Origin: Gallionella straubiae
GTDB taxonomy: Bacteria; Pseudomonadota; Gammaproteobacteria; Burkholderiales; Gallionellaceae
Assembly (NCBI RefSeq): GCF_051257895.1
Contig: NZ_CP194331.1
Span: 1,116,001 to 1,180,000 of the forward strand
Reading direction: 5' to 3'
DNA length: 64,000 bases
The position numbers were made by a program, and so were the translations under genes. Of the stretch, positions 42,211 to 49,816 are shown one piece after another. Each line of letters opens with the position of its first letter. The stretch's first letter is position 1. The notes under the pieces are model-generated. The model searched no databases. It was not told the DNA's origin and saw only the letters and a program-made list of their open reading frames with translations.

Positions 42211-42949
42211 GACGCAATGCACCGCTGAAGAACTTCAATTCGTCGCGCAGGTTGGCGTGCAGGATCCACGGCCCGATGGCCACGTGGAATCCCGCGAGCA
42301 GCTCCGGGTTCTCGCGGTATACGACCGGTAACTCCCGTCCCGCCACGTCGGCCAGCGCGTGCGCGAGTTCGTCCCGCCTCTTTGCATCGAGCGCAAACGC
42401 GCTCTGCACCTTGAGTTCCAGTCCGGGCACGGCTGCGGCTTCCGCCACGGCGCGCCTGTCCTCGGGGCGCAGGCTGCGCAAATCCTCCAGCAACAAGGCA
42501 TACAGCCGCGCCTCCAGCTCCGGCGTGGCCACACGCCCAAGCAGCCTGGCGGAGAATGCCGCGCCCTGCGCGATGCCCTGCTCCTCGACCGCGCGCTGCA
42601 AGTCGTGCTGGCGCCGTTCGTCGAGCACGCGCCGCCGTTCGCGCTCCTCGGCAATCGACGCCTCCAGACCGGCCATGAGGCGCTCGCGCTCCGCCGCCAG
42701 TTCCTCGCGCAGCCGCGCCTGCGCCGCCTCTTTGTCCTTTTCCCATTGCGCGAGTTCGCGCTCGCAGCGCTGCCTGAGCTCGCCCGCCTCGGCCTCGATG
42801 CGCTTCGCGTCGGCCAGCGTCTTCTCGACCCCGGCGCGGCGTTTGGCGATGACATCGAGCACCGGGCGATACAAAAAGCGCTTCAGGATCCAGACCAGGA
42901 TCAGGAAGTTGGCGATTTCGAGGGCGAAGGTCGTCCAGTCGAATTCCAC
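42200..42949 (-). CDS. atpF: alternative (N-type) F0 b subunit with delta-like C-terminus, AtpF
   Basis: A 249-residue protein. One membrane helix (FALEIANFLILVWILKRFLY) is followed by a long charged coiled coil rich in A, E and R. The C-terminal ~100 residues (LRSLRPEDRRAVAEAAAVPG, FHVAIGPWILHANLRDELKF) resemble the delta subunit. This fused peripheral stalk explains why the operon lacks a separate atpH. It links the a subunit to the top of F1. Confidence 0.9.
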
Positions 42950-42964
42950 GGTCGCCCCCGCCGT

Positions 42965-43231
42965 CTAATGAACCAGATACTGCAGCAGCGGGTTGCGGAA
43001 CAGGATGATCAGCACGATCACCAGCACGTAGATCGCCAGCGACTCGATCATCGCGAGGCCGATGAACAGCGTGCGCGTGATCGACTTCTCCGCCTCCGGC
43101 TGGCGCGCGAGCGCGTCGAGCGCCGAGCCGATCGCGCGCCCCATCGCCAGCGCCGGGAACATCACGCCGAGCGCGATCGCGAGTGCCGCCCCGACCGTGG
43201 AAAGCACCGTAAACAATGTCATGTCACTCAT
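42965..43231 (-). CDS. atpE: alternative (N-type) F0 c subunit AtpE
   Basis: An 88-residue two-helix proteolipid from the ATG at 43231 (AGGAGG nine bases upstream; ATG 43237 is possible). The ion-binding Glu63 is in helix 2 within GLAMIESLAIYVLV. ES and Tyr68 match part of the Na-binding signature. The helix-1 position that carries Gln or Glu in proven sodium c subunits is FPALAMG here (Met30 by spacing), so sodium specificity is doubtful. The polar loop is ALARQPEAEKS. It overlaps the atpB stop. Confidence 0.92.
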   Translation of the reverse strand: MSDMTLFTVLSTVGAALAIALGVMFPALAMGRAIGSALDALARQPEAEKSITRTLFIGLAMIESLAIYVLVIVLIILFRNPLLQYLVH

Positions 43232-43913
43232 CACCATCCCCCTCCTCGTCTCGTTCAAGATTCTGTTGCGACTGCATGGCGCCCGCCACGTAGATCAGCG
43301 CCAGCATGCCAAAAATATACGCCTGCACCATCGCCTCGACGATGTGCAGCATCATCAGCGGCACAGGCGCGAGCACTCCCGCGACCAGCAGCACCAGTAG
43401 CGCCGCCATTTCCAGGCTCATGATGTTGCCGAACAGGCGCACCGCGAGCGCGGCGGTGCGCGTCACCTCGCTGATGAGGTGGAACGGCAGCAGGATCGGG
43501 CTGGGGCTGAGGTAGTGCCGCAGATAGCGCCGCACCCCCTGGCTGCGCGCGCCGAACCAGTGCACCGAGAGGAACACCAGCAGCGCGAGCCCCGAGGTCA
43601 CCGACAGGTTCCCGGTCGGCCCGTGCAGGCCCGGAATGATGCCGAGCAGGTTTGAGACCAGGATGTAGATCCACAGCGTGCCGATGAACGGCAGCAGCAG
43701 CTGCGCGCGCTCCGGTAGCACCGCCTCGATCGCCGCCTCGATGGCCGACACCGCGCCTTCCAGCACGGTCTGCACCGGGCCGGGATCGAGCGCCAGATGC
43801 TGCGTTGCGAGCGCGCAGAACAGCCCCAGCGCGGCCATCACGCCCCAGGTCGTCACGACGACCGAGGTGATCGCGAGCGGGCCGATGTGGAACCAGATGG
43901 CTGCCTCTTCCAT
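43224..43913 (-). CDS. atpB: alternative (N-type) F0 a subunit AtpB
   Basis: A 229-residue membrane protein with five to six helices. The essential Arg is in RTAALAVRLFGNIMSLEM, and LLPFIGTLWIYILVSNLLGI is the conserved helix before it. It forms the ion half-channels against the c ring. Its start shares one base with the stop of the small AtpQ-like gene. No atpR reading frame lies between, unlike the usual N-ATPase order. Confidence 0.93.
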   Translation of the reverse strand: MEEAAIWFHIGPLAITSVVVTTWGVMAALGLFCALATQHLALDPGPVQTVLEGAVSAIEAAIEAVLPERAQLLLPFIGTLWIYILVSNLLGIIPGLHGPTGNLSVTSGLALLVFLSVHWFGARSQGVRRYLRHYLSPSPILLPFHLISEVTRTAALAVRLFGNIMSLEMAALLVLLVAGVLAPVPLMMLHIVEAMVQAYIFGMLALIYVAGAMQSQQNLERDEEGDGDE

Positions 43914-44185
43914 CAGTCATGCTCCCTGACAAAGATGTAGACATTGACGATGCCGAGAACCAGTCCGGCAAACAGCAGCACCATCGTCCATAAGATCGAA
44001 TAGTCCTCGGCCATGTTGTCCAGCCAGTTGCCGAGGTAGGCGCCGACGATCACCGGCAACACGAACAGCAGTGCCAGCGTACCCATGAACACCGACTGCG
44101 CGAGCAGCGTGGAGCGCTCCTTCTCCGCACGCTTCATGCGCTTCACCTGCTTCTCGACCGCCTTGCGCAACTGTTCGTCGTTCAT
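43913..44185 (-). CDS. atpQ: AtpQ/AtpZ-like small membrane protein of the N-ATPase
   Basis: A 90-residue protein. A basic amphipathic N-terminus (AVEKQVKRMKRAEKERSTLL) precedes two membrane helices (about 30-50 and 63-83). The motif GAYLGNWLDN resembles the AtpI/AtpZ family. It lies between atpC and atpB, where N-ATPase operons carry atpQ then atpR. Only this one frame is present. Its role is likely c-ring assembly or cation delivery. Confidence 0.8.
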   Translation of the reverse strand: MNDEQLRKAVEKQVKRMKRAEKERSTLLAQSVFMGTLALLFVLPVIVGAYLGNWLDNMAEDYSILWTMVLLFAGLVLGIVNVYIFVREHD

Positions 44186-44589
44186 GGTCCGGCTCCGCGC
44201 CGCCCCATCTGCCAGAGGCGGCGGAACATTTCCTGTTCGAGGCGATGCAGGCTTTCCCTGATCGTGCGCAATTCCTCCTCTTCCTTGAGCAACTGTTCCA
44301 GCAGGCCCTTGCTGATGCGCTGGTAATCCGCATCGTGCAGGAAGCGCCGCGTGCTGATGTAGAGCGCGTTATCCGCAAAATAAAGAATGCCGCGCGGAAA
44401 AGCAAGGTAGCGCCAGCCATTGTCCTGCAGCCGGTAGCGCGCCAGGCCGTAGGTCAGCGCGGTCATGGTGCGCGCGTGGCGCGCGCGGATACCGAAGCTG
44501 CCGGAGCCATCCTCGCCGACGAAGCTCGCGACGTTCTCGACGCGCTCATACTGCGTCGCGCTCTGCAGGTGCATGACAAAAGTCTTCAT
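44182..44589 (-). CDS. atpC: alternative (N-type) F1 ATPase epsilon subunit AtpC
   Basis: A 135-residue protein with an N-terminal beta sandwich (VASFVGEDGSGSFGIRARHA, GWRYLAFPRGILYFADNALY) and a C-terminal helical region (EQLLKEEEELRTIRESLHRL). It differs from the housekeeping epsilon in the GSFGIRARHA motif. Its ATG overlaps the atpD stop (ATGA). It couples and regulates rotation in F1. Confidence 0.88.
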   Translation of the reverse strand: MKTFVMHLQSATQYERVENVASFVGEDGSGSFGIRARHARTMTALTYGLARYRLQDNGWRYLAFPRGILYFADNALYISTRRFLHDADYQRISKGLLEQLLKEEEELRTIRESLHRLEQEMFRRLWQMGRRGAGP

Positions 44590-46013
44590 GCGGACGCCTC
44601 ATCCAGCATCGAGCCGCGCATGTAGCAGCGCTCCTCGGGAACGTCGTCGTAGTCGCCGCGCATGAAGGCCTCGCAGTCGATAAGCGTCTGCTCCAGCGGC
44701 ACCGACACGCCCTTGATGCCGGTGTGCGCCGTCACCACGTGGAACGGCTGGGTCAGGTAGCGCTGCAGCTTGCGCGCGCGCAGCACGGTGCGCTGGTCTT
44801 TTTCCGAGAGCGCCTCCAGGCCGAGCATCGCAATGATGTCCTCCAGCTCCTTGTAGCGCGCGAGATGCTCGCGCACTCCTTCGGCGACGCTGTAATGGCG
44901 GTCGCCGAGGAAGCTGCGGTCCATCATCTTGCTCGACGAGAGCAGCGGGTCTATCGCCGGGTAGATGCCTTTGGCCGCCTGGCTGCGCGACAGGATCACC
45001 ATGGTGTCGAGGTGCGACAGGATGGTGCTCACCGCCGGGTCGGTCATGTCGTCCGCCGGCACGTACACCGCCTGCACCGCGGTGATGTCGCCGCTGCGCG
45101 TGGAGATGATGCGCTCCTGCAGTTCCGCGACCTCGCTCATCAGCGTCGGCTGGTAACCGACCGTCGCCGGCATGCGCCCGAGCAGGCCGGAGATTTCGCT
45201 GCCCGCCTGCACGAAGCGGAACACGTTGTCCATCAGCAGCAGAACCTCCTTGCCCAGCGTGTCGCGCAGGTATTCCGCGTAGGCCACGGCCGACAGGCCG
45301 ACGCGGAAACGCACGCCGGGCGACTCGTCCATCTGGCCGAACACCATCAGGGTGTGCGGCATCACCCCGGCATCCTGCATCTCGTGCCACAATTCATGCC
45401 CTTCGCGAATGCGCTCGCCGACGCCGGCGAACACCGACACGCCCTGGTGCAGGCTGACGATGGCGTGCATGAATTCCATGATCAGCACCGTCTTGCCCAC
45501 CCCCGCGCCGCCGAACAACCCTGTCTTGCCGCCCTTGACGAAGGGGCACAGGAGGTCGATCACCTTGATGCCGGACTCGAGCACGCCCGCCGCGGGGATG
45601 GTATCCGCGAGCGATGCCGGGCGCGCGATGATGTTGCGCAGCTCTTTGGCGGCGAGCGGCGGTCCGCCGTCGAGCGGCGCGCCGAACACGTCGAGCAGTC
45701 GGTTCAGGCAATCCGGCGTGACCGGGATGCGCAGCGGCCCGCCGCTGTCGAACACCGGCAGGCCGCGCCGGAGCCCGCCGGTGGGATGCAACGCAATCGC
45801 GCGCACGCGGCGCTCGTCGAGGTGACGGTAGACTTCAAAGACATAACGCTCGCGGTCGAGCGCGCAGAACAGCGCCTGGTGCAGCGGCGGCAGGCGCTCG
45901 CAGACGATGTCCACCACCGGGCCGTGAACTTCCTCGACCGTGCCTATGGCCTCGCCCGGCATGGGCGGGGTGGCCTGCTCCATCGCTTCCATTTTATGGT
46001 CGGCGGAATTCAT
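44586..46013 (-). CDS. atpD: alternative (N-type) F1 ATPase beta subunit AtpD
   Basis: A 475-residue catalytic subunit. Walker A is GGAGVGKTVLIMEFMHAI, Walker B LLLMDNVFRFVQAGSEISGL, and the beta signature is PAVSTILSHLDTM with PAIDPLLSSS. The DNVFRF (rather than DNIFRF) and the ~470-residue length fit the alternative F1F0 family. AtpD comes first in the N-ATPase order D-C-Q-B-E-F-A-G; in housekeeping operons the order is B-E-F-H-A-G-D-C. Its ATG overlaps the stop of the CYTH-CHAD gene by 4 bp. Confidence 0.94.
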   Translation of the reverse strand: MNSADHKMEAMEQATPPMPGEAIGTVEEVHGPVVDIVCERLPPLHQALFCALDRERYVFEVYRHLDERRVRAIALHPTGGLRRGLPVFDSGGPLRIPVTPDCLNRLLDVFGAPLDGGPPLAAKELRNIIARPASLADTIPAAGVLESGIKVIDLLCPFVKGGKTGLFGGAGVGKTVLIMEFMHAIVSLHQGVSVFAGVGERIREGHELWHEMQDAGVMPHTLMVFGQMDESPGVRFRVGLSAVAYAEYLRDTLGKEVLLLMDNVFRFVQAGSEISGLLGRMPATVGYQPTLMSEVAELQERIISTRSGDITAVQAVYVPADDMTDPAVSTILSHLDTMVILSRSQAAKGIYPAIDPLLSSSKMMDRSFLGDRHYSVAEGVREHLARYKELEDIIAMLGLEALSEKDQRTVLRARKLQRYLTQPFHVVTAHTGIKGVSVPLEQTLIDCEAFMRGDYDDVPEERCYMRGSMLDEASA

Positions 46014-47536
46014 CGTGCCCTGCCCCAGAATTCTTCCTGCCGCTCGAAATGCCGGATGGCCTTGCGCAGGATGTCGAGCTGGCGGGATAGGCCGTGCGCG
46101 ATCCAGCCCTTGGCCAGCGCGACCGCCTCCTGATGCGCGGCCAGTTCCGGCAGCACCGCGAGCTCGTCCAGCAGGCGATGCGCCACCGCCACGTCGTTGA
46201 TCTGGCCGAGCGTATCCTGCACCTCGCTCAATGCGGAAAGAAACGGCCCGGTCTTCTGTTTATCGAAAAACGCGGCGAAGAATTCCGCGCTGTACCTCAG
46301 CTTCTTCGCGACGATGCGCAAGGCATGCAGCCGCGCGTCATTGAGGCTGTCGAGCTGCCGGCCGGCCTCCTCGAAGCGTTTGGCCAGCTTGCGCAGGTGG
46401 CGCGCGGCGAAATCCGGCAGCGGCGGCGCGGTCGCATCCTGCGGCAACTGCCAATACTCGCCGCTCATCCACAGCGCAAAACGCAGCATCAGCCGCTGCA
46501 ATTCGCGTGCCTGCTCCGTACCGCGCAGTTCGGCATAACAAGCCGCACGCTGCCGCTCGCTGGCCACGAGCAGCGCCTGCAGGCCCGCATGGCCGGCCAT
46601 GCGCGCGCACATCGGCCGCATCGTCTCGGCGATGAACACGTCCCATTCGCGGATTCTCCCGAGCGCGACGCACAGCGCCGCGACATCTTGGCTCAATGCG
46701 CTCAGCACTTCGTCGGCGCGGAATTTCCCGGCCAGGCGCAGCACGACGCGCAGCCGCCGCAGGGCGACGCGCATCTGGTGCAGGTATTCGGCATCGTCGC
46801 TGGTCATCGCACCGCGCAGGTTGCTTTGCAAGTGCAGCAGGCACGACCAGATCAGCGTCTGCAGCGCCTCTGCCAGCGTGGCCGTGCGGGCGAGGCTGGG
46901 CGCCGCGCCCTTGACGGGTTTTTCCACATGGTCCGCCAGCAGCCGGTAGCCCTGCTCCGCCTTGCTGACAGATTCGAGTTCGAGCGACGCGATCTCCAGC
47001 AGCGCGAGCGCCAGTTCGAACAACTGGCGCGGCTCGCCGGATTTCAGCTCCAGCTCCAATTCGCAGATCGGCGTGCCGTGCTGCTCGGTGCGCACCTCAC
47101 CGTGATCCATGCAGAGCTCGATCTGCGCACCCTGCCATTCCAGCATGCGGCTGGTGCGCGAAAAATCGGTGACGAACACCGGCTGCAATTTCTTGTGCAG
47201 CCGCGGCGGCAGATGTTCTTCCCATTCCGCCGTCTGGGGCGAGGAGAAATCCAGCGCCGCGCGGCTCACCGGGATTTCCCATTCGTCGCGCCGGTGCAGG
47301 CCGGCCTGCACCGAACCGCCGCCCTTCAGGGTTTGCAGCCATTGCCGCCCGGCGCGGCGCAGACGCAACGCCATGCCGGATTCGCGCAGTTCGAGCTTGG
47401 GGGTGTCGTAATAGATGTTGTAGAGGCGGCGCGTGGCGGGGCGCGCGATTTGATGCTTCCCGAGCAGGGGATGCCGCTTCAGCCTGGCGAGTTGCTCCGG
47501 GGCGATGCGCAATTTGAGTTCGGTTTCGACTGCCAT
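46010..47536 (-). CDS. CYTH-CHAD protein (inorganic triphosphatase type)
   Basis: A 508-residue protein from the ATG at 47536. The CYTH domain (about 1-200) starts with the ExExK metal motif Glu4-Thr-Glu6-Leu-Lys8 and has YYDTPKLELRESGMALRLRR and ELELELKSGE. The CHAD domain (about 225-505) has YLHQMRVALRRLRVVLRLAG and ARLHALRIVAKKLRYSAEFF, helices that bind polyphosphate. The family hydrolyses triphosphate. It is translationally coupled to atpD (ATGA overlap), so it heads the N-ATPase operon. A TATAGT-like -10 (47567-47572) and a small palindrome lie just upstream. Confidence 0.93.
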   Translation of the reverse strand: MAVETELKLRIAPEQLARLKRHPLLGKHQIARPATRRLYNIYYDTPKLELRESGMALRLRRAGRQWLQTLKGGGSVQAGLHRRDEWEIPVSRAALDFSSPQTAEWEEHLPPRLHKKLQPVFVTDFSRTSRMLEWQGAQIELCMDHGEVRTEQHGTPICELELELKSGEPRQLFELALALLEIASLELESVSKAEQGYRLLADHVEKPVKGAAPSLARTATLAEALQTLIWSCLLHLQSNLRGAMTSDDAEYLHQMRVALRRLRVVLRLAGKFRADEVLSALSQDVAALCVALGRIREWDVFIAETMRPMCARMAGHAGLQALLVASERQRAACYAELRGTEQARELQRLMLRFALWMSGEYWQLPQDATAPPLPDFAARHLRKLAKRFEEAGRQLDSLNDARLHALRIVAKKLRYSAEFFAAFFDKQKTGPFLSALSEVQDTLGQINDVAVAHRLLDELAVLPELAAHQEAVALAKGWIAHGLSRQLDILRKAIRHFERQEEFWGRAR

Positions 47537-47654
47537 GTCTGCCTCAATTGAAGCGCCGAGGCGCTCACTATAACAGGCTGCCGGAAAATACGGATGCTTG
47601 TGATGCCGCGAGATAAGGCGTTTAATTTGTGCCCCATCGCCAGAGGAGCCAGCC

Positions 47655-48173
47655 ATGACAACTTTGCTGCGAGCCATCCAGGGCGACATCACCACGCTCA
47701 GGGTCGATGCGATCGTCAACGCCGCCAACTCCTCGCTGCTCGGCGGCGGGGGTGTGGACGGCGCGATCCACCGCGCCGCCGGGCCGGAACTGCTGGAGGA
47801 ATGCCGGATGCTCGGCGGTTGCATGGCGGGCGAAGCGAAGCTCACCAAGGGCTACCGCCTGCCCGCGAAATTCGTGATCCACACGGTCGGCCCGGTGTGG
47901 CGCGGCGGCATGCATGGCGAGCCGGAACTGCTGGGTTCCTGCTACCGCAACTCGCTGCGGCTTGCCGCGGAACACGGTGCGCACAGCATCGCCTTTCCCT
48001 GCATCAGCACCGGCGTCTACGGCTATCCGGCGGCGCCCGCCGCGCGGGTCGCGGTCGAAACCGTGCGCACCGCACTGCCGCAACTCGGCTCGATCCGCGA
48101 GGTGATCTTCTGCTGCTTTTCCGCGGGCGACCTCGCCATCTATCGCAGACTCCTTGATGCCGCACCCGCCTGA
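47655..48173 (+). CDS. macrodomain protein, O-acetyl-ADP-ribose deacetylase type (YmdB-like)
   Basis: A 172-residue macrodomain. Signature segments are IQGDITTLRVDAIVNAANSS, LLGGGGVDGAIHRAAG, ITKGY-like KLTKGYRLPAKFVIHTVGPV and IAFPCISTGVYGYP. It hydrolyses O-acetyl-ADP-ribose and may remove ADP-ribose from substrates. It is divergent from the CYTH-CHAD/N-ATPase operon, and its last 17-20 bp overlap the next gene. Confidence 0.93.
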   Translation: MTTLLRAIQGDITTLRVDAIVNAANSSLLGGGGVDGAIHRAAGPELLEECRMLGGCMAGEAKLTKGYRLPAKFVIHTVGPVWRGGMHGEPELLGSCYRNSLRLAAEHGAHSIAFPCISTGVYGYPAAPAARVAVETVRTALPQLGSIREVIFCCFSAGDLAIYRRLLDAAPA

Positions 48174-48942
48174 CCGGAGGACTCTCGGCCTGTGGCTGTT
48201 CGTCGCGGCGCTGGCCGTCCTCGCGTGGATGCTGCCGCGCATCCCGCAGCCGCTGCAATACCATGATTTCGCCGACCAACGCGCCTGCTTCGGCGTGCCC
48301 AACTGCCTCGACACCGCCTCCAACGCGCTGTTCGTGCTCGCGGGGCTGGCGGGCCTGCATTTCCTGTTCAACAATGCGGGGCGCCGCGCCTTCATCGATC
48401 GGCGCGAAGCCATCCCCTACCGGCTGCTGTTCATTGCCGCGATCCTGGTCGGCCTCGGCTCCGGTTACTATCACCTCGCGCCCGACAACGACCGGCTGGT
48501 ATGGGATCGCGCCGCAATCTCGCTCGCGCTAATGTCCCTGCTCACCGCGATCCTCTGCGAGCGCGTCAGCGTAGCCAACGGGCTGCGCCTGCTGCCGCTC
48601 CTGCTCGCCGCCGGCCTGGGCAGCGCGTTCTGGTGGGGCTGGAGCGAGGCGCAGGGCGCAGGCGACCTGCGCGCCTACGGCCTGATGCAGCTCCATCCCA
48701 TGCTGCTGATCCCGCTGCTGCTGATCCCGCTGCTGCTCAGACTCTACCCGCCGCGCTACAGCGGTGACCGCGACATCCTCGCCGTCATCGCCCTCTACCT
48801 CGTCGCCCTGCTGTTCGACCTCGCCGACCGCCAGGTCGCCGCCCTGTCCGGCGTGGTCAGCGGCCACACCGCCAAGCACATCGTCGCCGCGCTGGCGATG
48901 TACTGGGTGGTGGTGCGGCTGAGGCGGCGGCGCATTACTTGA
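48157..48942 (+). CDS. ceramidase-like (CREST family) integral membrane hydrolase
   Basis: A 261-residue protein with about seven membrane helices. SGYYHLAPDNDRLVWDR in the third helix and SGHTAKHIVAALAMYW near the end hold the His/Asp residues expected for a metal site of alkaline ceramidase-like hydrolases; DTASNALFVLAGLAG is also typical. The substrate in bacteria is unknown; an amide-linked lipid such as ornithine lipid would be chemically reasonable, as a guess. ATG at 48157 preferred; a TTG at 48154 is in frame. It overlaps the macrodomain gene. Confidence 0.65.
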   Translation: MPHPPDRRTLGLWLFVAALAVLAWMLPRIPQPLQYHDFADQRACFGVPNCLDTASNALFVLAGLAGLHFLFNNAGRRAFIDRREAIPYRLLFIAAILVGLGSGYYHLAPDNDRLVWDRAAISLALMSLLTAILCERVSVANGLRLLPLLLAAGLGSAFWWGWSEAQGAGDLRAYGLMQLHPMLLIPLLLIPLLLRLYPPRYSGDRDILAVIALYLVALLFDLADRQVAALSGVVSGHTAKHIVAALAMYWVVVRLRRRRIT

Positions 48943-48954
48943 TCGTTGAATATC

Positions 48955-48972
48955 ATTAACATATTTGTTAAT
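48955..48972. promoter_or_regulatory. operator-like inverted repeat of the toxin-antitoxin operon
   Basis: ATTAACA TATT TGTTAAT, perfect seven-base arms, 8 bp before the toxin ATG. An A/T-rich palindrome at this place is the usual binding site of the XRE antitoxin for autorepression. Confidence 0.65.
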
Positions 48973-48979
48973 ATTTCGC

Positions 48980-49303
48980 ATGAGCTACACCATCATCTAC
49001 TACAGTGAGGCGCTGCAACAGGAGATCATGTCCTTACCAGCCACCTTGCAGGCACGCTACATCGGGCTGACCGCCAGAATGATGGTGCATGGCGCAAATC
49101 TCGGGCAGCCGCATACCGAAGCCTTTGGAGATGGATTGTTCGAGTTGCGTTTGAAAGGAGCCGAAGGCATTGCCCGTGTGTTTTACTGCACGCTGATCGA
49201 CCGGCAAATCGTCATGCTGCATTGCTTCGTCAAGAAGTCGCAGAAAACGCCGGCCAAGGAGCGCAGAATCGCCGAGAAACGAATGAAGGAGGTAAAGCAA
49301 TGA
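48980..49303 (+). CDS. RelE/HigB-type toxin (phage-derived Gp49-like family)
   Basis: A 107-residue basic protein from the ATG at 48980. LPATLQARYIGLTARMMVHG, LFELRLKGAEGIARVFYCTL and IVMLHCFVKKSQKTPAKERR are the RelE-fold core of the Gp49-like toxins; Lys/Arg and aromatic residues in these strands form the mRNA-cleaving site. The antitoxin gene follows with a 4-bp overlap. Toxin-first order with an XRE antitoxin is that of higBA. Confidence 0.88.
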   Translation: MSYTIIYYSEALQQEIMSLPATLQARYIGLTARMMVHGANLGQPHTEAFGDGLFELRLKGAEGIARVFYCTLIDRQIVMLHCFVKKSQKTPAKERRIAEKRMKEVKQ

Positions 49304-49599
49304 AGACCAAAACCATGACCCATGAGCAAATGGTCGCCAAGATGTTGAAAAACCCTGCCGTGCGCGCCGAATATGAGCGGTCGAACCGCGAAGAATTCGC
49401 CATCCTGGATGAAATCCTTGCCGCGCGCCGCGAAGCCGGACTGACGCAAGCGCAGATAGCCGAACGCATGGGAACGAAAGCCCCCGCCATCGCGCGCCTG
49501 GAAAGCGCCCTGGCCAGCGGCAAGCATTCGCCCAGCCTGAGCACGCTGCGCAAATATGCCGCAGCATTGGGCAAGCGCATAGAGGTGCATCTGGTTTAG
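49300..49599 (+). CDS. XRE-family antitoxin (HigA-like)
   Basis: A 99-residue protein from the ATG at 49300, with GAAGGAGG ahead. The helix-turn-helix is at residues about 48-95: ARREAGLTQAQIAERMGTKA, PAIARLESALASG, SLSTLRKYAAALGKRIEVHL. It would neutralise the upstream toxin and repress the operon through the palindrome at 48955. Confidence 0.9.
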   Translation: MKTKTMTHEQMVAKMLKNPAVRAEYERSNREEFAILDEILAARREAGLTQAQIAERMGTKAPAIARLESALASGKHSPSLSTLRKYAAALGKRIEVHLV

Positions 49600-49816
49600 A
49601 CGTAGCTTATGCGGCGACCGCATATCACTTGCAACAGAGCTGGCAGACAAATGACATCCGGCTGAGCAAGGAACCCGAAAACAACCAAAGAAGAAATGCA
49701 CAATCGGCTTTGTGCCATGGGAAGAAAAGTGATGCTGCCCCTGTTAGTTGTGATCTAGTGGCAGCTTAAAGTCGACTGCCCGATACCGGAATTGGGGACG
49801 TCATGAAAGATGCGGT

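Noticed and set aside
49600..49816. Possible gene in the gap between the antitoxin gene and the IS
   Set aside because: Short frames only, with no start signals or recognisable similarity; 217 bp with nothing I can name.
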